DNA of 31,523 nucleotides from Stramentimicrobium sp964433555 (GTDB lineage Bacteria > Atribacterota > Phoenicimicrobiia > Phoenicimicrobiales > Stramentimicrobiaceae): assembly GCA_964433555.1 (NCBI GenBank), contig CAYSRG010000023.1:1-31523 (forward strand), read 5' to 3'. This document shows positions 8,518 to 17,750 of the stretch, piece after piece. The first letter of the stretch is position 1. Every line of letters starts with the position of its first letter. The notes under the pieces are model-generated. The model was given only the letters and a program-made list of their open reading frames with translations. It ran no database searches and was not told the origin of the DNA. A program made the position numbers and the translations under genes.

Positions 8518-9903
8518 ATGGAAAAATTATGGGGTGGCAGATTTAAAAAAGATACCAACAAGGTGATGCAAGGATTTATTTCCTCCATTTCTTTTGATAA
8601 AAGACTGGTTAGATATGATATTGCTGGCAGTATTGCTCATGCCCTGATGTTGGGTAAATGCGGAATAATAAAAAAAGAGGAATCGCAGAAAATTGTACAG
8701 GGATTAAAAGAACTTCTCCAGGAGATAGAACGGGGTATCTTGCCAGTAGATGATAAGGTAGAGGATATTCATACCTGGGTAGAGAGCAAACTAAAGGAAA
8801 AGATAGGGGAAATTGCCGGGAAACTTCATACCGCTCGCAGTCGAAATGACCAGGTTGCTCTTGATGAAAGAATGTATTTAAAAGAAGAGCTTTCTAATAT
8901 CCAGAAAGTATTAAGTGATTTATTAAAAACCATTTTAACTGCTGCCCGTAATTATCTGGGAGTGATTATGCCCGGTTATACTCATTTGCAACATGCCCAA
9001 CCGGTTCTCTTTTCACACCATTTGCTGGCTTATTTTTTCAAATTTAAGCGGGATTGGCAGAGACTACAGGATTTATATCCCAGAGTAGATGTATTACCTT
9101 TAGGCTCTGCTGCTCTTGCTGGAACTTCCCATCCTATTGACCGGGATTTTGTTAGAAAAAAGCTTAAATTCAGTCAGATTTCCCAAAACAGTCTAGATGC
9201 AGTAAGTGACCGGGATTTTATAATTGAATTTCTTGCTGATGTATCATTAATTATGTTACATCTAAGTAGCTTGAGTGAGGAATTGATTTTATGGTCTTCC
9301 CGAGAGTTTAACTTCATTGAGTTGGATGAATCTTTTTGTACCGGTAGCAGTATTATGCCACAGAAAAAGAATCCCGATGCTGCAGAATTGATAAGGGGGA
9401 AGACAGGCAGAATTTATGGTCATTTACTATCCTTACTTGCCACACTGAAGGCTTTGCCCCTGGCTTATAATCATGATTTGCAGGAAGATAAGGAGCCTCT
9501 CTTTGATACTGTAGAGGTGGTAAAAAATTCACTTACAATTATGAGAGGTATGATTAAAACTTTGCAGGTCAAATCAGATAACATGAAGCAAAGCCTGGAG
9601 GGAGATTTATCCAATGCCACTGAACTGGCTGATTATTTGGTGCGCAAAGGCTTATCTTTTCGAGAAGCACATAGCGTAGTCGGAGAGATAGTAATATACT
9701 GTCTTGATAGAAAAAAGAGCTTAGAACAGCTGACCTTAGAGGAATTACAACAATTTCAAAGTGTTTTTCAGCAGGATGTTTTTTCTTTACTCACGCCGGA
9801 GGCAGTTGTTAATGCTAAGAATTCCTTTGGCGGAACCTCATTAAAGAAAGTTAGAGAAATTATAGAAGAAGAGGAAAAAACTATTAAAATAATAAAAAAC
9901 TAA
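8518..9903 (+). CDS. argH: Argininosuccinate lyase
   Basis: It splits argininosuccinate into arginine and fumarate. The 461-aa product carries HTARSRNDQV (residues 104-113), the TH159LQ histidine site and the fumarase/aspartase superfamily signature GSSIMPQKKNPD (276-287) with its catalytic serine loop. It starts with the usual KLWGGRF. It lies 12 bases after argG with AAAGGAG before the ATG, and is the last gene of the operon. No strong intrinsic terminator is visible after it. Confidence 0.97.
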   Translation: MEKLWGGRFKKDTNKVMQGFISSISFDKRLVRYDIAGSIAHALMLGKCGIIKKEESQKIVQGLKELLQEIERGILPVDDKVEDIHTWVESKLKEKIGEIAGKLHTARSRNDQVALDERMYLKEELSNIQKVLSDLLKTILTAARNYLGVIMPGYTHLQHAQPVLFSHHLLAYFFKFKRDWQRLQDLYPRVDVLPLGSAALAGTSHPIDRDFVRKKLKFSQISQNSLDAVSDRDFIIEFLADVSLIMLHLSSLSEELILWSSREFNFIELDESFCTGSSIMPQKKNPDAAELIRGKTGRIYGHLLSLLATLKALPLAYNHDLQEDKEPLFDTVEVVKNSLTIMRGMIKTLQVKSDNMKQSLEGDLSNATELADYLVRKGLSFREAHSVVGEIVIYCLDRKKSLEQLTLEELQQFQSVFQQDVFSLLTPEAVVNAKNSFGGTSLKKVREIIEEEEKTIKIIKN

Positions 9904-9947
9904 AAGAATATTCCATCAACTGCTGATCAATTTTTGTATTTTTCCAT

Positions 9948-9998
9948 TTGACTTTCTTGTTGCTGGTTCGTATCATAATAAAAGTTACGATATTCGTA
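9948..9998 (+). promoter_or_regulatory. Promoter and palindromic operator of the marR gene
   Basis: TTGACT (9948-9953), 17 bases, then TATCAT (9971-9976) form a good promoter. Just downstream, TACGATATTCGTA (9986-9998) is an inverted repeat of 5+3+5 bases. This position, overlapping the start of transcription, is where MarR proteins commonly repress their own gene. Binding by the adjacent MarR is inference. Confidence 0.65.
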
Positions 9999-10027
9999 CG
10001 ATAAGATTTTTTTCTTCAGGTACAAAG

Positions 10028-10504
10028 ATGAGTGAGGAAGTTAAACAAGGGAAAAATATTGCTCCTGAAATTGATGACCTTTTTCTACAGTTAATAGAAA
10101 TGCTATGGACACATGTTTCTATATGTTATAGTGTTAACGAGAAAAAATCTTTCAATATTACTGAATATTTTATTATTGAATATTTAGGTAAAGAATCATT
10201 TGTTTCCATGAGCAAACTCTCTAAAATAATCCATGTTGCTCCAACTACTATGACCAGTATTGTTGATCGTTTAATTAAACGTGGTTTATTGCAGAGGCGT
10301 AGTGCTCAGCACGATCGAAGGAAAGTGCTGGTTACTCTTTCTGAAGAAGGAAGGCAATTTTACAGCATATATCACCATCGTTCTACGAAAATATATGCCA
10401 ATTTTTTATCTAAACTGCCGGATAGTGGGAAGACGTTTAATCAAAGTCTGAGAGAAATAAAAAAGAGCATTTTTTATCTGAAAAAACATTTTAAGGAAAG
10501 TTAA
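10028..10504 (+). CDS. MarR-family transcriptional regulator
   Basis: This 158-aa protein is predicted to be a dimeric winged-helix repressor. The helix-turn-helix and wing cover about residues 55-110: SMSKLSKIIHVAPTTMTSIVDR, then RGLLQRR and the wing DRRKVLVTLSEEG. Helices on both sides would form the dimer. It lies 23 bases upstream of the P-type ATPase on the same strand, so it probably regulates both genes. The ligand is not evident. The ribosome binding site is weak (CAGG at 10017-10020). Confidence 0.88.
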   Translation: MSEEVKQGKNIAPEIDDLFLQLIEMLWTHVSICYSVNEKKSFNITEYFIIEYLGKESFVSMSKLSKIIHVAPTTMTSIVDRLIKRGLLQRRSAQHDRRKVLVTLSEEGRQFYSIYHHRSTKIYANFLSKLPDSGKTFNQSLREIKKSIFYLKKHFKES

Positions 10505-10527
10505 ATAAATAATTAGAGGAATATCGA

Positions 10528-13275
10528 TTGAAAATAAGTGACGAAAAAGAGAATCAAATTAATCAATATTATTTAAAGACAGCACTAGAAGTGGAGAAGG
10601 AGTTAAACACTTCTTTAAAGGTAGGACTAAGTTCTTCTGAGGTCAAACAGCGTCTGGAAAAAATTGGACCAAATCAATTAAAGGAAGGCAAAAAAAGAAC
10701 TGTCTGGCATATGCTGATAGACCAGTTTAAAGATGTCTTAATCATTATTTTATTGGCTTCTACGGTAATATCTGTACTCTTGGGAGAGGTAACTGATGCC
10801 ATTGTCATTGGCATCATTGTTATTTTAAATGCCATCTTAAGTGTGTTACAAGAATATAGAGCGGAAAAATCTCTGGATGCCTTGAAAAAAATGACAGTTC
10901 CCGAAACATTAGTTATGAGAGATGGGAAACAGAAAAAAATAAAATCTACTCAATTAGTTCCGGGAGATTTAGTGCTTTTAGAATCTGGTGACCGAATTCC
11001 AGCAGACCTACGTCTGGTTGAGGTAACTGATTTAAGTATCCAGGAAGCAATTTTAACTGGGGAGTCAGAACCAGCTGAAAAAAATAATCGGGAGATAGTT
11101 AGTAAGGAAGAAGTTTCGCTGGGTGACCGTCTCAATATAGCTTACATGGGTACTACAGTGATAGCAGGTCGTGGTAGAGGAATAGTTGTTGCTACCGGAA
11201 TGGATACTGAAATGGGGCAGATTGCCAGTATGCTTCAGGAACAGAAAAAAGAATTAACTCCTCTCCAAAAGAAATTAAATCAGGTTGGGAAAAATCTGGG
11301 AATCATTATCCTGTTTGTGATAGCGATTGTCGTTTTACTGGGTTGTTTACGGGGGATTCCCTTTTTTGATATGTTTCTTACTGGAATTTCTCTAGCAGTG
11401 GCAGCAGTGCCAGAAGGATTACCGGCTGTGGTTACTATTGTACTGGCGTTAGGTGTACAACAGATGATAAAGAAAAATGCTATAATTAGGCGCCTTCCAG
11501 CGGTGGAGACCTTAGGTGCCACAACAGTAATCTGTTCGGATAAGACCGGAACATTGACTCAAAACCAGATGACTGTTCGAAAACTGGTTTTGGTCGATCG
11601 AGAGATCGAGGTGGAAGGTGTCGGTTATCAGCCTTTTGGACAATTCCGTCAGAGTAATCAATCCATTCAATCAAGTGATGACCAGACTATATCTCTTTTG
11701 CTAAAGGCAGCTACGCTTTGTAACAATTCTTACTTAAAACAAAATGAAGAAAATAATCAGTGGGAGATTATCGGAGATCCAACTGAGGGAGCATTGGTAG
11801 TAGTTGCCGCCAAGGCCGGGTATCAAAAGGAAGGATTAGAGAATGAGTATCCTCGCTTAAGAGAGTTGCCCTTTGATTCGGAGCGCAAAAGAATGTCAAC
11901 AGTACATCGAACTCCAGAAGGGAATGAGATTCTATTTGTCAAGGGCGCTCCTGATCAGATTATTGAACGTTGCAGCAGTTTTAGAAGTAATAAAAAAGAA
12001 AAAGCTTGGTCTCAATCCTTAAAAGGAAAAATCGCTGAACAGAATAAAAAATTAGCTTCAGAGGCACTTCGGGTATTGGCTGTTGCTTATCGGGAAATAA
12101 ATTCCCAGGAAAAAGAATATATAAAAGAGAATAAAAAATTAGATATTGACAAAACAGAAAGCGAGTTAACCTTTTTAGGGTTAGTAGCTATGATAGATCC
12201 GCCCCGGAAAGAAGCTATAGAAGCGGTAAAGACATGTCGTAAAGCAGGGATTCGTCCGATTATGATAACAGGAGACTATTCACTAACTGCTCAGGCTATT
12301 GCAAGTCAGATAGAGATTTATAAACCCGGAGATCGAATCATTACCGGTTCAGAATTAGAGAAAATACCTCAGGAAGAACTGGAGAAAGTAGTAATGAAAA
12401 CCACCATTTTTGCTCGAGTATCACCTCGGCATAAAATGAGAATTGTTCATGCTTTACAAAAGAACAATCAGGTAGTAGCTATGACCGGAGACGGCGTCAA
12501 TGATGCTCCAGCACTAAAAGAATCTGATATTGGGATAGCTATGGGAATTACCGGAACCGATGTTTCTAAAGAAGCGGCAGACATGATTTTAACTGATGAC
12601 AATTTTTCCTCTATTGTCTCGGCAGTACAGGAAGGAAGAAAAATATATCAAAATATTCAGAAATTTATTCGGTATTTATTATCCTGTAATTTAGGAGAAA
12701 TCTTAACCATATTTGTTGCTATTCTCATTGGTCTACCCCGTCCTTTACTCCCCATTCAAATTCTCTGGGTGAATCTGGTAACAGATGGATTTCCTGCACT
12801 GGCTTTAGGACTGGATCCCGCAGAGAAGGATGTGATGATACAACCTCCCAGGAATCCTAAGGAAGGTATTTTTTCTGGCAAGATGGGATTTAATATCTTC
12901 TCTCAGGGAATATTTATTGGCATTATAACTTTAATTGCCTTTTACTATGGTTATAGCCGGTATTCTTTGGTGGTAGGAGAGAGCATGGCTTTTGGTACCC
13001 TCAGCTTTACTCAATTATGGCAATCATTGAATTCCCGCTCTGATAAATTTTCTATATTCAGGCTGGGTGTTTTTAGTAACCGTTATTTAGTGCTGGCTAT
13101 ACTGGGTTCCGGTATATTGCAATTAATGGTAATGCTAGTACCTTTTTTGCAATCAGTGTTTCAGGTTACAGCTCTTACCTTTTCTCAATGGCTGGTGGTT
13201 ATTCTAATTTCCTTAACGGTTATTCCCTATGTGGAGTTATTAAAAAAGTTGAAATTAACCTATTTTTTTAAATAG
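10528..13275 (+). CDS. Ca2+-transporting P-type ATPase (P2A type)
   Basis: This 915-aa ion pump resembles the SERCA group. It has an N-terminal cation-ATPase domain, then the TGES actuator loop (177-180) and PEGLP in the fourth membrane segment (295-299). The phosphorylated aspartate is D338 in CSDKTGTLTQNQM, followed by KGAPD and TGDGVNDAPALK. The calcium-ligand positions of SERCA are recognisable: E in PEGL, N and E in SCNLGE, and N and D in NLVTDG. Calcium export from the cytoplasm is therefore well supported, though some relatives carry Mn2+. It starts at TTG 10528 behind AGAGGA and probably shares the marR transcript. Confidence 0.92.
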   Translation: MKISDEKENQINQYYLKTALEVEKELNTSLKVGLSSSEVKQRLEKIGPNQLKEGKKRTVWHMLIDQFKDVLIIILLASTVISVLLGEVTDAIVIGIIVILNAILSVLQEYRAEKSLDALKKMTVPETLVMRDGKQKKIKSTQLVPGDLVLLESGDRIPADLRLVEVTDLSIQEAILTGESEPAEKNNREIVSKEEVSLGDRLNIAYMGTTVIAGRGRGIVVATGMDTEMGQIASMLQEQKKELTPLQKKLNQVGKNLGIIILFVIAIVVLLGCLRGIPFFDMFLTGISLAVAAVPEGLPAVVTIVLALGVQQMIKKNAIIRRLPAVETLGATTVICSDKTGTLTQNQMTVRKLVLVDREIEVEGVGYQPFGQFRQSNQSIQSSDDQTISLLLKAATLCNNSYLKQNEENNQWEIIGDPTEGALVVVAAKAGYQKEGLENEYPRLRELPFDSERKRMSTVHRTPEGNEILFVKGAPDQIIERCSSFRSNKKEKAWSQSLKGKIAEQNKKLASEALRVLAVAYREINSQEKEYIKENKKLDIDKTESELTFLGLVAMIDPPRKEAIEAVKTCRKAGIRPIMITGDYSLTAQAIASQIEIYKPGDRIITGSELEKIPQEELEKVVMKTTIFARVSPRHKMRIVHALQKNNQVVAMTGDGVNDAPALKESDIGIAMGITGTDVSKEAADMILTDDNFSSIVSAVQEGRKIYQNIQKFIRYLLSCNLGEILTIFVAILIGLPRPLLPIQILWVNLVTDGFPALALGLDPAEKDVMIQPPRNPKEGIFSGKMGFNIFSQGIFIGIITLIAFYYGYSRYSLVVGESMAFGTLSFTQLWQSLNSRSDKFSIFRLGVFSNRYLVLAILGSGILQLMVMLVPFLQSVFQVTALTFSQWLVVILISLTVIPYVELLKKLKLTYFFK

Positions 13276-13318
13276 AGAAAATATTTAGCAGAAAATTAGA
13301 GACTATAATTTATTATAG

Positions 13319-13335
13319 TACGAATATGATATACT
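13319..13335 (+). promoter_or_regulatory. Extended -10 promoter of mrfA with operator-like overlap
   Basis: TGATATACT (13327-13335) is an extended -10 element, and no good -35 is seen. It overlaps TACGAATATGATA (13319-13331). That matches the reverse complement of the marR palindrome at 9986-9998 in 11 of 13 positions. Confidence 0.45.
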
Positions 13336-13361
13336 ATAAAATTAGAGCTGGAGGAAGGTTC

Positions 13362-13403
13362 ATGATTTTACACAATAGCAGGGAATACTACTATGACATG
13401 TGA
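13362..13403 (+). CDS. Possible 13-residue leader peptide before mrfA
   Basis: ATG at 13362 stands eight bases behind the best ribosome binding site of this region (GGAGG at 13350-13354). It opens a reading frame MILHNSREYYYDM that stops at TGA 13401-13403. The stop overlaps the first codons of mrfA (ATG 13393) in another frame. It could couple translation to mrfA, or it could be chance. There is no protein-level evidence. Confidence 0.3.
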   Translation: MILHNSREYYYDM

Positions 13404-15681
13404 TGTTAAAGCTATAATTCAGGAGTTGGAGCAAGATTATACTATCCGTCCTTATTTAACAGCCCTGGAACATATACCAGCACAAGATGCTCGTCTAAAT
13501 GATTTTCCGGATTGGCTGCATAAAGGATTAATTGATCATCTAAAACAAGATGGTATAAATAGCCTCTATTCACATCAGGCCAGCGCTCTACAGGCTATTA
13601 ATGAGGGGAAGAATGTCGTTGTAGTTACCCCTACTGCTTCCGGAAAAACACTCTGTTATAATCTACCCGTCCTGGATAAGATTATTAAAGAACCAGAAAG
13701 CCGAGCAATTTATCTATTTCCTACAAAAGCTCTTTCACAGGATCAGCTGGGAGAACTTTACCGCATGGTGGAGGCATTGAATAAGCCTATAAGCACTTTC
13801 ACTTATGATGGGGATACACCTGTTTCTGCCCGCTCTGCTATTCGTAATCAGGGTAATATTGTGGTTACCAATCCTGACATGCTACATACTGGTATACTGC
13901 CCCATCATACTAAGTGGTATAGATTGTTTCAAAATTTAAGATATGTTGTGATGGATGAAATACATATTTATAGAGGTGTATTCGGTAGTCATATGGCTAA
14001 TGTGCTACGCAGGTTAAGGCGAATTTGCGAATTCTATGGCTCCAAGCCTCAATTTATCTGTTGTTCTGCCACTATTGCTAATCCTCTGGAATTGGCAGAA
14101 AAAATTACTGAGAAAAAATTTACTCTGATTAATAATAATGGTGCCCCTAGTGGTGAAAAGTATTTTCTATTCTATAATCCTCCGGTGGTAAACAGGCAAC
14201 TTGGTATCCGAAAAAGTTTAATTAAGGAAACAGCACGCCTGGTAAGTAAGTTTTTGAATCATGATATACAAACGATTGTTTTTGCTCGTAGCCGCCTGAC
14301 TACTGAGCTTCTGACCAGTTATCTCAAAGATTATTTAGATAAAATTGGTCAGGATCGCGATTTGGTAAGGGGGTATCGGGGAGGATATCTACCCAATTTA
14401 CGTAGAGAGATTGAAAAGGGGCTTAAAGAAGGACTAATTAAAGGGGTAATCAGTACCAATGCCCTGGAATTAGGAGTGGATATTGGTCAGCTGGATGCCT
14501 GTTTTATCACGGGTTATCCGGGTACCATTACCAGTACCTGGCAACAAACTGGTCGAGCTGGCAGACGTACCCATTCTTCTGTAGCTATTCTGGTTGCTTC
14601 CAGCGTACCTCTGGATCAGTATATTATTAATTCGCCTGATTACTTTTTTAAAGAGATTCCGGAAAGTGCTGTAATTGATCCTGATAATTTGAGTATATTA
14701 ATCAGTCACATAAAGTGTGCTGCTTTTGAACTGCCGTTTGTCCCAGAGGAAAAGTTTGGTTCAGAAGAGCTGGAAGATATATTACAATTTTTAGAAGATA
14801 AAGGAATAATCCATTTTACTCAGAATAAATGGCACTGGATGAGCGAGGCTTACCCTGCTGATGAGATTAGTTTGCGCAGTGCTTCCACTGAGAACTTCAC
14901 TATTATTGATATAGAAGAAGGTGAAAATAAGGTTATCGGGGAAGTAGACCGTGAGAGTGCATCTACCACCATCTATGAAGGTGCCATTTATATTCATGAG
15001 GGAGAACAATATACTATTACCAAACTTGATTATGACGATAATAAGGCCTATGCTAAACGGGTAGAGGTAAATTATTATACTGATGCGCAGGTAGAAAGTC
15101 ATATCAAGATTCTGGATGTCTTTGATTTACACGAGGAAGAAAACATCAAGCATCAGTATGGAGAGATAGCTATTACCACAATTACCACTATGTATAAAAA
15201 AGTAAAATTCTATACCCATGAAAATTTAGGTTATGGAAAAATTAATTTACCGGCAGAAGATATGCATACCACTGCCTATTGGCTGATTTTATCAGAAACA
15301 TTCTCTAACCTGGTGGGAGGTAAAATCTCGAAAGGATTTACCTTTGACCTGGCTGGAGGTTTATTAGCCCTCTCTAATGTTATGGTAAATGTGGCACCTT
15401 TATTTGTTATGTGTGATCCGAAAGATATCAGGGCAGTAGCTCAAATCCGTTCCCCCTTTACCGATTTACCCACTCTTTACATCTATGATAATTATCCGGG
15501 AGGAGTTGGTTTTAGTGAGAAGATTTTTGAACTGCGGGATAAAATCTTAGTCGCTGCTCGGGAGTTAATCGAAAATTGCGGTTGCGATGAAGGATGTCCT
15601 TCCTGTGTTGGTCCTATTAATCAGGTAGGAAATCAAGGGAAACAAAGTGCCCTGTTTATTCTGAAGGAGGCAATCCGCTAA
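13393..15681 (+). CDS. mrfA: DExH-box DNA repair helicase MrfA (YprA)
   Basis: This 762-aa superfamily 2 helicase closely follows Bacillus subtilis YprA/MrfA, which acts with MrfB in a mitomycin C repair route. Motif I is TPTASGKT (79-86) and motif II is DEIH (188-191). The segments TYDGDTP, TNPDMLH and HHTKW are shared with the family, and motif VI is QQTGRAGRR. The C-terminal domain ends with four cysteines C729, C731, C735 and C738, the zinc site typical of MrfA-like helicases. A weak AGGGA precedes ATG 13393. The N-terminal region lines up with family members, so no frameshift needs to be invoked. It is followed three bases later by mrfB. Confidence 0.93.
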   Translation: MTCDVKAIIQELEQDYTIRPYLTALEHIPAQDARLNDFPDWLHKGLIDHLKQDGINSLYSHQASALQAINEGKNVVVVTPTASGKTLCYNLPVLDKIIKEPESRAIYLFPTKALSQDQLGELYRMVEALNKPISTFTYDGDTPVSARSAIRNQGNIVVTNPDMLHTGILPHHTKWYRLFQNLRYVVMDEIHIYRGVFGSHMANVLRRLRRICEFYGSKPQFICCSATIANPLELAEKITEKKFTLINNNGAPSGEKYFLFYNPPVVNRQLGIRKSLIKETARLVSKFLNHDIQTIVFARSRLTTELLTSYLKDYLDKIGQDRDLVRGYRGGYLPNLRREIEKGLKEGLIKGVISTNALELGVDIGQLDACFITGYPGTITSTWQQTGRAGRRTHSSVAILVASSVPLDQYIINSPDYFFKEIPESAVIDPDNLSILISHIKCAAFELPFVPEEKFGSEELEDILQFLEDKGIIHFTQNKWHWMSEAYPADEISLRSASTENFTIIDIEEGENKVIGEVDRESASTTIYEGAIYIHEGEQYTITKLDYDDNKAYAKRVEVNYYTDAQVESHIKILDVFDLHEEENIKHQYGEIAITTITTMYKKVKFYTHENLGYGKINLPAEDMHTTAYWLILSETFSNLVGGKISKGFTFDLAGGLLALSNVMVNVAPLFVMCDPKDIRAVAQIRSPFTDLPTLYIYDNYPGGVGFSEKIFELRDKILVAARELIENCGCDEGCPSCVGPINQVGNQGKQSALFILKEAIR

Positions 15682-15683
15682 TT

Positions 15684-16985
15684 ATGGATTTAAGAAATCG
15701 TTTAGAGAAGATTGAGAACTTAAAAAAAAAGGTTCAGCAAATTAATAATGCCCATCAGAAAAAGAGCGATTTCTATTTCCAAACCAGGAAAACAGTTCCC
15801 ATTTCTGAAATTATTCCTGGAAACGCCATAGATACACCACATGGTTCCTGTTTTTTTACGGAAAAAACGATTCCCTTAGAAACTACCTATGGTGATTATT
15901 CCCTGTTAGATATGAAAAAATATTTTCCCTCAGGTTTACATTTCTGGATTCCTCAATTTAAAAGGGGAAACGAGGAAATTAAACTGGAAGAAATCCTATT
16001 TTTTGATACCGAAACGACTGGATTAGCAGGAGGATCAGGGACCTATATTTTTTTATTAGGTCTAGGCTATTTTAAGGGAGAAAACTTTTATATCAGACAA
16101 TATTTTATGTCAGACTATCATGAAGAAGAAGCACTGTTGTGGGCTGTTAATCAACTTTTTGCGCAGGATTTTAAATTACTTGTGTCCTATAATGGAAAAA
16201 GCTATGATTTTCCATTATTGCAGACTCGGTATATTATGACGCGCTTACCCTTACAATTAAATACTTCTTATCACCTTGATTTGTTATTTCCTACCAGAAG
16301 ATTATGGAAGAGAAGAATACAGGATTGTTCTTTAGCTAATATAGAGAAAAAGATACTAAAAATCTATAGAGAGGAAGATATACCTGGATATCTTATACCT
16401 CATGTCTATTTCCGTTATCTTCAAGATAAAGATAGCCGTTCCCTCAAACCTATCTTTACTCATAACTTACAGGATATTATTTCTTTAGTCCTGCTCATAA
16501 CCAAGATTAGTCAAACACTGGATGATCCCTTGAGTATGGGAAGATTCGCCCTGGACTTATGCAGTATTGGCAAGATTTATGAAGGATATAAGGATTTTCA
16601 TTACAGTAGCAGATGCTATGAAGAGGCATTAAAAGGTAACTTATCAGATGAGGAGACACTGGATGCTTTAAAATTATGTTCTTTTGCCTATAAAAGACAG
16701 GGAGAATGGGAAAAGGCGGAAGTAGCTTGGCGTGAAATTATTTCCTTAAGTGGCCAATTTAATCTTTACCCCTATGAAGAATTAGCAAAATATTATGAGC
16801 ATAAGCTGAAAGATTGTCAGCAGGCAGGCGCGATAGTTGAAGAGGCATTACAGAGACTAACCAAGGAAAATATATCCTGGAGCATTAAGGAACAGTGGCA
16901 AAACTCCCTCTTTTTCCGGCTGGAAAGGATAAAGCGGAAACAGAAATTGATGAGTGCTAATAGTGAAGATAACCAGAGTGAATAA
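15684..16985 (+). CDS. mrfB: DEDDh exonuclease MrfB (YprB) with TPR-like tail
   Basis: This 433-aa protein is the partner of MrfA in Bacillus, described there as a metal-dependent exonuclease in repair of mitomycin-type DNA damage. The RNase-H-like nuclease core has D108-x-E110 in FFDTETTGL, YNGKSYD175 as the second motif and H260-x3-D264 as the third. This makes a full DEDDh set. Residues about 285-405 are paired helices like TPR repeats, probably a protein-interaction tail. Its ribosome binding site AAGGAGG (15664-15670) lies inside the end of mrfA, so the two genes are surely co-translated from one message. Confidence 0.9.
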   Translation: MDLRNRLEKIENLKKKVQQINNAHQKKSDFYFQTRKTVPISEIIPGNAIDTPHGSCFFTEKTIPLETTYGDYSLLDMKKYFPSGLHFWIPQFKRGNEEIKLEEILFFDTETTGLAGGSGTYIFLLGLGYFKGENFYIRQYFMSDYHEEEALLWAVNQLFAQDFKLLVSYNGKSYDFPLLQTRYIMTRLPLQLNTSYHLDLLFPTRRLWKRRIQDCSLANIEKKILKIYREEDIPGYLIPHVYFRYLQDKDSRSLKPIFTHNLQDIISLVLLITKISQTLDDPLSMGRFALDLCSIGKIYEGYKDFHYSSRCYEEALKGNLSDEETLDALKLCSFAYKRQGEWEKAEVAWREIISLSGQFNLYPYEELAKYYEHKLKDCQQAGAIVEEALQRLTKENISWSIKEQWQNSLFFRLERIKRKQKLMSANSEDNQSE

Positions 16986-17000
16986 AAAGGACAATTAAAT

Positions 17001-17696
17001 ATGGAGAAAGGCAAAAAGAATTATACTATTAAGGACTGGCCAGAATATGAAAGACCCAGGGAAAGATTATTGTATCATGGTCCTGAATTTCTGACTGATG
17101 CCGAGTTGCTGGCTATTATAATTGCCAAGGGGCATTCCGGGGAAACATCAGTAGAGGTTGCGAGAAGTTTATTAGTTAAATATGGAACTTTAAGAAATTT
17201 AATGAGTGTTTCCTACTCAGAGATGAAACAGGTCAACGGTATTGGTAAGGCTAAATATGCTCAAATAAAAGCGGCTCTGGAAATGGGAATAAGATTATCA
17301 AAGGAAAAGATATTACCTGGAAAGAAAATACAAAAAGCTCAGGACGTAGTGGATTACTATTATGCGGAAATGAAGAAGAAGAAAAAAGAACTTTTTCACA
17401 TTATTCTATTGGATGTACGCTATCAGATTATTCGCGATGTACTTATTTCTATGGGTAGTTTGAGCGAAACTACTGTTCACCCCCGTGAGGTAATGAAAGA
17501 GGTTATCAAGGAATCAGCTGCCGCTGTTATCTTTCTGCATAATCATCCCAGCGGAGATCCCCAACCCAGTCAACAGGATAGGGAATTAACCAGAAGATTA
17601 AGTGAATCCTGTAGTATACTGGGAGTCAAGGTTCTGGATCATATTATTATAGGTGAGGAATGTTTTTATAGCTTTGCCCAGATGGGGCAAATTTAA
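17001..17696 (+). CDS. radC: RadC family JAB-domain protein
   Basis: This 231-aa member of the RadC/UPF0758 family has an N-terminal helix-hairpin-helix (VNGIGKAKYAQI, residues 78-89). The C-terminal JAMM-type metal site is H180-x-H182-P-S-G-D with D193. The biochemical role of RadC is unsettled: early links to recombination repair in E. coli were not upheld. Here it follows mrfAB by 15 bases on the same strand, which again places a RadC beside DNA-repair genes. AAAAGGA precedes the ATG. Confidence 0.93.
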   Translation: MEKGKKNYTIKDWPEYERPRERLLYHGPEFLTDAELLAIIIAKGHSGETSVEVARSLLVKYGTLRNLMSVSYSEMKQVNGIGKAKYAQIKAALEMGIRLSKEKILPGKKIQKAQDVVDYYYAEMKKKKKELFHIILLDVRYQIIRDVLISMGSLSETTVHPREVMKEVIKESAAAVIFLHNHPSGDPQPSQQDRELTRRLSESCSILGVKVLDHIIIGEECFYSFAQMGQI

Positions 17697-17750
17697 CAAA
17701 AAAAGCTTATCGATTGTATAAGGAGAAAATAAAGGGTAGAGGAGAATAGG

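Noticed and set aside
14791..15102. A 103-codon minus-strand frame inside mrfA
   Set aside because: It lies fully within a well-conserved helicase domain and has no ribosome binding site or recognisable product.
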